From Mytilus galloprovincialis (lineage: Eukaryota > Mollusca > Bivalvia > Mytilida > Mytilidae), in NCBI RefSeq assembly GCF_965363235.1, contig NC_134849.1, positions 50,662,122-50,726,121 on the forward strand: a stretch of 64,000 nucleotides of DNA. The letters run 5' to 3'. This document shows, in pieces, positions 59,365-64,000 of the stretch (position 1 is the first letter of the stretch; each line of letters starts with the position of its first letter). A program made the translations under genes and the position numbers. The notes under the pieces are model-generated. The model saw only the letters and a program-made list of their open reading frames with translations, did not search any database and was not told where the DNA came from.

Positions 59365-60011
59365 CTAAAAAGACAATATATTTAAATAAAATAAATGAGA
59401 TATTTTACTGCTATCTGTTTTAATAATAACTAGAATACACCTATGACATCACTCTTCCGTGACTGAATACAAGTACCTACACCTTGTTTTCAGCCTTGAT
59501 TATTGGTACTAGTATTGTCATTTGATAGTCATGCTGATAATCAGGTGCATAGTTTTCTCAATATCTTTCTATTTGAATCTGTCCTGGTTTTCTAATACTA
59601 CAAACTGAAACTACTTGTAGACATCTTTTTTTGTCAATGATTGAATTTAGTACCTGTATAATGAGGAAGTTCAGGTGTGATTATGGTCCATGTATATAGT
59701 CAGATAATTTGTGCTGCTTACATTTCTTTTCTAAGGGCAAAACTCCAGTTCATAGAATATGTTGGGCAGTATAATGTCCAACCCTTGCTTTTTATAATTG
59801 TTCCAGTTATACAGATAAGTTAAGATAACATGTTTTATTTTCAAAATTAGTTGAGCATACACATGTCAACATAACTAACACATGGGTGAAAGTACAAAAG
59901 ACGCAAAACAATCTAGAAATCAGACAAAATTCCTCATGTTCCTTAATCAAATGATTTTCAGAAAAACATTCAGGTATGAAAGATATTTAAGATGTTGACC
60001 TCTATACATAC
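59365..60011 (-). other. Last intron of the SERINC gene
   Basis: GTATGTATAG donor at 60011 and CTTTTTAG acceptor at 59365 delimit a 647-base phase-2 intron. No element was seen inside. Confidence 0.9.
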
Positions 60012-60162
60012 CTGTACCAGTTTGTCAAGGTCATCATGACATAGAGAGATCCCAGACACAACATGAAGTGGAAGAAGCTATAGCTGTATGCCACTTCCTC
60101 TTCCTCGTTGTCATAGACATGCTGTCCACCCTTCTCTGCATCTTTACCAGTGTCATCAGATC
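60012..60162 (-). CDS. SERINC-family protein, penultimate coding exon
   Basis: The 151-base exon has an acceptor TGTCCTTTCAG before GATCTG and a donor CAG|GTATGT. It encodes an acidic loop ([13 protein letters not shown], then [16 protein letters not shown]) and the next-to-last membrane span ([17 protein letters not shown]). The order [26 protein letters not shown] is diagnostic of SERINC1/3-type proteins. Both ends are phase-consistent: the exon starts with two bases of a glycine codon and ends with two of a serine codon. Upstream exons were not recognised before position 64000, so the gene is partial here. Confidence 0.95.
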
Positions 60163-60993
60163 CTGAAAGGACAAAGGTTAATACAAGTGTTTGAAATGAG
60201 AGCATGTTTTTCCCAATTCAACAATTGCAGTATCTTTATTGAGAAAACTCTCAGTCTAGTCACATGCTATTTATTTGCTCTCATTTTTCTGTTAATTGTG
60301 TTTGTATCTTTTTTCAAAGCTACTGAAAATATCTATGTCAGAAAAATGTAAAATGTTTTTTCTTTAATTTTTAAATCTATTATGATTACTACTTTTATTA
60401 TTTATTTTTTAAGAAACTAATGAATTCAAGTACCTAAAAACCTAAGAACTAACAATTATGTTTTTATAACTATGAATAAAAAGTGTGATTATAAAGACAA
60501 TACAACCAGCTACCCTGTAACAGCCACTTGCTACTGATATTTACTTTTTAAGAATTGCTACAAAAAATACTTTCACATTGATGTCTATAGAACAGACTAA
60601 ACATTTGTGATAAAAGCAAAAAAATGTGCAGACTTTATAACAATAACTCAAACAATTGTGTAAAATTTAATTTTATGTACCAATTCTCATGATTTTTTGT
60701 ATGGTTCTTAATGAAATAGCGACAAAAACATATTTGAAAATTTTGAAATCAATGGAAAAAAAACTGTGAAATAATCAGGAACTCTATTAATTAATAGCAC
60801 CCTTTAAATGGTTAAAACTGAATTTACAAAAATTAAATTCCTGTTAAAAGCATAAAGTTTGTAAATTAAAAGGTTATGAAAATTTGACATTTTGACATGT
60901 TGTGTGATCTTTCACAGGAGATGACCACTAAGACATGGAGGTTTAAAATAATCATTACACTCACTAATAATAGATATGATATTTCAAATTTAA
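60163..60993 (-). other. Probable SERINC intron, right of the penultimate exon
   Basis: AT-rich. No further exon was found by eye. Confidence 0.5.
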
Positions 60994-61684
60994 AGGGCAC
61001 TAGCTGTCAAATTCATGTTCAAGGATTTTAATCAAATTCTCATATCTGATTCATACCAATGTTAACCATTTATCCAAACAGTTAAAAGTCTAAAATAAAC
61101 AATTAACAGGACAAGGGCATAAAATTACGTAGTTTCGTTTAATGTGTATTTTAGTCAAGACGCCATCTAATTAACTATCAAGATGACCTCTTAAATCATC
61201 TGATGACCATATAAATGATGTAAACAGAAATATAGATATAAATAGATTAAGCAAACTTGTGCTGTTGATTTTTTCTAGGTCTATTGAATTTCATATTATA
61301 GATGAAAAATAAATGTTTATCATTGTTTTGACCTGTATTAGAAAGATTTTTCGGATCGAATCAGGCAATCAAATGTTTTACCTTTGTTTCTCTTTCAATG
61401 TTAACATTCTTTTCATTTAAAAAACATTACACATACAGTTCACGTGTTATCAATCACAAGCTGAGGGGTTAAATTGAAGGTCACTTGAATATGGTTTCAA
61501 TGAGGTTGAATTATTCACTTGCATTTGAATAATTCATAATTAATGTTTTTTAGCTTATTTTGACAAAATTGAACCATACTGGCTGCTAAAAGCAAATTAT
61601 TATTTCACTATTTGCATTTCATTAATGATTGAGCCAAAAAAATAATATATTAGATTTTTCATATATCTCGTAGCTAGTGCCCCT
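60994..61684 (-). mobile_element. TTAA-flanked 691-bp element
   Basis: Ends AGGGCACTAGCT (60994-61005) and AGCTAGTGCCCCT (61672-61684) are inverted, differing by one base, and TTAA stands outside both (60990-60993 and 61685-61688). TTAA targets are typical of piggyBac- and Kolobok-type transposases. The interior has the TGAATTATTCACTTGCA hairpin and no transposase. An older copy lies at 8780-9415. Confidence 0.85.
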
Positions 61685-61689
61685 TTAAA

Positions 61690-64000
61690 ATTCTGCTCCA
61701 CTTTACTAATTCTTTAGCATCAACATTTAAGATATATATATTATAAAAAATCATGAAAATTGGTTTAGAACAGCATGTTAAGAAAAACACATAGATCTAT
61801 AATAAATAAAACATGTACACATTACTACACAACTATGGTAGCTGAATCTGATGCAATATGACCAACAAGTCGGCTTATACAGCCCATTCAAACTTAACTA
61901 TTTTTTCCATTCAGTCAAAATCTTGCATTACTTGATGTTCAAGCTACCAGAGATGTATCAAAGTTAACTAGAGATTTATTTTGTATAACTTAATTGAATG
62001 TTAGTAATAAATTGTGTTAGTTATAACTGGTTAAACAAGTTAAGTATACTTGTAATATGCAGACACTATTAACCTTAATCAAGTACTATCCCATGTTAAA
62101 AAGGATAAAATTACAACAATACCAATTGTAAATGTTTTCTTGGTTTCCTTCTCCCTTGTAGGACTTCCACCAGATATTGTATACTTACTTTACATTAGTC
62201 TATCAATATTTTTTTAAAGCATAGAAATCTTGAAATTGAGTTTTACTGAAATTGTGAACATAACAATAGTACATTGTACAACTAACTATACTAATGTATA
62301 TTTTAGAAATTAAAAAAATCTCCTCATGAGTCCAGAATGTCTGCATATTACAATCTAAATTTTAAAAGAAGAAGCACACATTTTATTTATTTGCTGGCTA
62401 CTCACTCTTGTAATCATCTGTAAATAATACATAACAAAACATTGCACTATTAATAAGCATGCTTGGTTTATACTGTCATTGTACTGGTTGAAGTGGAAAA
62501 TTTATTATCACATCTGTTTTGAGTAAAGGAAAAGCTGCGTTTTAGGGGAAGGTGTTTTGTGAAATACTTTGAAATAGTTTAGTTTGTGCTAATCCTGCGT
62601 TTAATTGCTGTCCTTCATTTTGACAGGTATTTATCAATAGAAATCTATCTCGCAATGTCTTAATCATAAATACCGGCAACATGTTAGAAGTCGAAAATAC
62701 AGAAAATATCATGTCCTATTGTTTTGTTTGAGGGAACCCTGATATATCTAAAATCAATAAAGTATCAAGCACAATCCCTGTAAATTTTATGGAACTCACT
62801 TTATGTCATGGGAAAGGTTAAAGAGAATTCAAAAAGTTCAGCTGGGATATGTGTACACAACTACTGGTATGAGGTTAAGCTTTTAAACATTTCCAATAGC
62901 TAGTGAATACCAACAATTATAATTTTGAATAGACATGTTGTACTTGGCATTGAATTAAATAATTCCAATAGTTTGTGAAAATATGTATCCACACAAAGAA
63001 GTACAATACAGTCTGTTTAAGGATTAAGATATAAGACTAGCTCAAGGGTGGTTCTTAAAGTCCTGAAAATCTAAGACATACCGATGTAAAAACAGCTTCA
63101 GAGCAATGGGACCATCAAAATATGATCTATAGTTGTGTTCTTGAATTTTACATCTTAATTTGCTTTTATTAATGAAAGGTTCAGGATCATTGAATTTTCC
63201 ACAAACATTCTTCTTATGAAAGCAAGCATCGACATCAGAGTAAAGAATGGAAAGCATGCCTTTAATATTTCAAAAATTAAGACAGAACCCTGACGTCAGA
63301 ATCCACATTAATATGTGAACCCCTGAATGATAAAGAATAAAATGCTAGAAAAGTACAACATTCACAATATAAATATCATAGGTCTAAGTTTTTAACTGGC
63401 TCTCAAATCAATTTATAGATTCACAAAATTTACTAGATCAAATTATACTTCATATTCAATCAATTTAAATATATAAGAAAAAAATTTACCCCTGAGCTAA
63501 TCTGAATTTATATAAATAGCAAGCTTGCATATTACTTTAAACCATTCTATAACGTATATTTGTACATTCATGACATAAAAAAAATAGTTAAAAAATCAAT
63601 ATATAAAGAAAAACAGATTGTACTAAAACTTAAGAACTTTGGTATGAAAAATATTGTTTTATAAATTTTGTTACTGCATGCAGTGCTGCAAGATCACTTT
63701 CAAAACTGAAATTAACATCATCAAACATGAGAGAATTGAGATGCAATGTAAATAAACATGCCATTCAAAATAAAAGTTTTAAATGTACATCAGGTTACTG
63801 TTTATGGTTCTAAAATGATTTTTTTAGAGCAACTACAGATATAAAGTCAAAATTTGCTTAAATAATTGCTGATCTCTAATTAAAAAAATTAAAGATATTT
63901 TAGTTGATACACAGAAAATCTGTATCAAAATCCATCTCTCACATCAAACTTTCAGAGAACTAACAAAAATTCATTAATGTCCAGTGGGGATCACATACTC
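61690..64000. other. Probable SERINC intron or upstream region, no exon recognised
   Basis: AT-rich. A 71-codon minus frame (63042-63257) has three cysteines and no resemblance to SERINC. Short less-AT stretches at 62140-62190 and 62330-62350 have splice-like borders, but I could not match them to the expected protein. Confidence 0.35.

Noticed and set aside
63042..63257. Possible upstream SERINC exon
   Set aside because: The peptide does not resemble any SERINC segment, and no matching splice sites were found.
1..64000. tRNA genes, rRNA, CRISPR arrays, telomeric repeats
   Set aside because: No tRNA A/B-box pair, regular spacer array, rRNA-like sequence or TTAGGG-type run was seen. The regular repeats present are minisatellites or transposon parts.

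Overview
The window reads as an AT-rich, intron-containing animal genome. Many interspersed repeats look like those I know from mussels, so a bivalve mollusc, probably Mytilidae, is the best guess. That rests on remembered repeat families, not a search. Most of the 64 kb is non-coding and packed with decayed mobile elements. Only three loci carry convincing protein-coding sequence.

Receptor cluster (0.9-2.5 kb and 32.6-42.7 kb). Two intact paralogous rhodopsin-class receptors of FMRFamide-receptor-like type lie on the + strand (CDS 1198-2193 and 41615-42583). Each CDS is a single exon preceded by a short 5' UTR intron, and the 5' non-coding exon and intron ends are conserved between them. A third copy on the minus strand (35337-36122) is dead: it has lost its start, carries stops (one in the ERY motif) and frameshifts, and is cut off in TM6 at a SINE-like repeat. 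A fourth copy (32780-33760, minus) has only the 5' flank, non-coding exon and part of the intron, with no receptor. The last three share an old repeat in their upstream flank, so they seem to descend from a later duplication than the split from the first receptor.

Right end (59.2-60.2 kb, minus strand). The last two coding exons of a SERINC (serine incorporator) gene are present. Its upstream exons were not recognised and should lie beyond position 64000 or be too short to see. A TTAA-flanked element sits at 60994-61684, upstream of the penultimate exon and probably within the gene's intron.

Mobile-element landscape. Fragments of a Penelope-like reverse-transcriptase element occur at 25.8-26.6, 47.6-48.8 and 49.8-50.1 kb, with detached tails elsewhere; one tail has grown a 30-bp minisatellite. 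A 350-bp core repeat recurs in single, tandem and deleted forms (5.0, 9.8, 10.4-10.9, 11.7, 22.7, 40.3-40.9, 52.9-53.2 kb), once inside a complete element with about 40-bp inverted ends (4919-5394). Several MITE or foldback elements are defined by their ends: 852 bp with 8-bp target duplications (56107-56958), 540 bp nested in a SINE-like copy (22593-23132), 448 bp with 23-bp perfect inverted ends (21452-21899), and palindromes of about 160 bp at 3.5, 12.4, 15.5 and 52.2 kb. A 41-bp minisatellite lies at 53.9-54.5 kb and quasi-palindromic short-unit arrays at 13.0-13.8 and 29.6-31.2 kb.

I found no rRNA, tRNA, CRISPR or bacterial-type operon. Nothing here amounts to a clearly new biochemical system. 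The most informative structure is the receptor family with its non-coding promoter/exon module, its pseudogene and its receptor-less copy.
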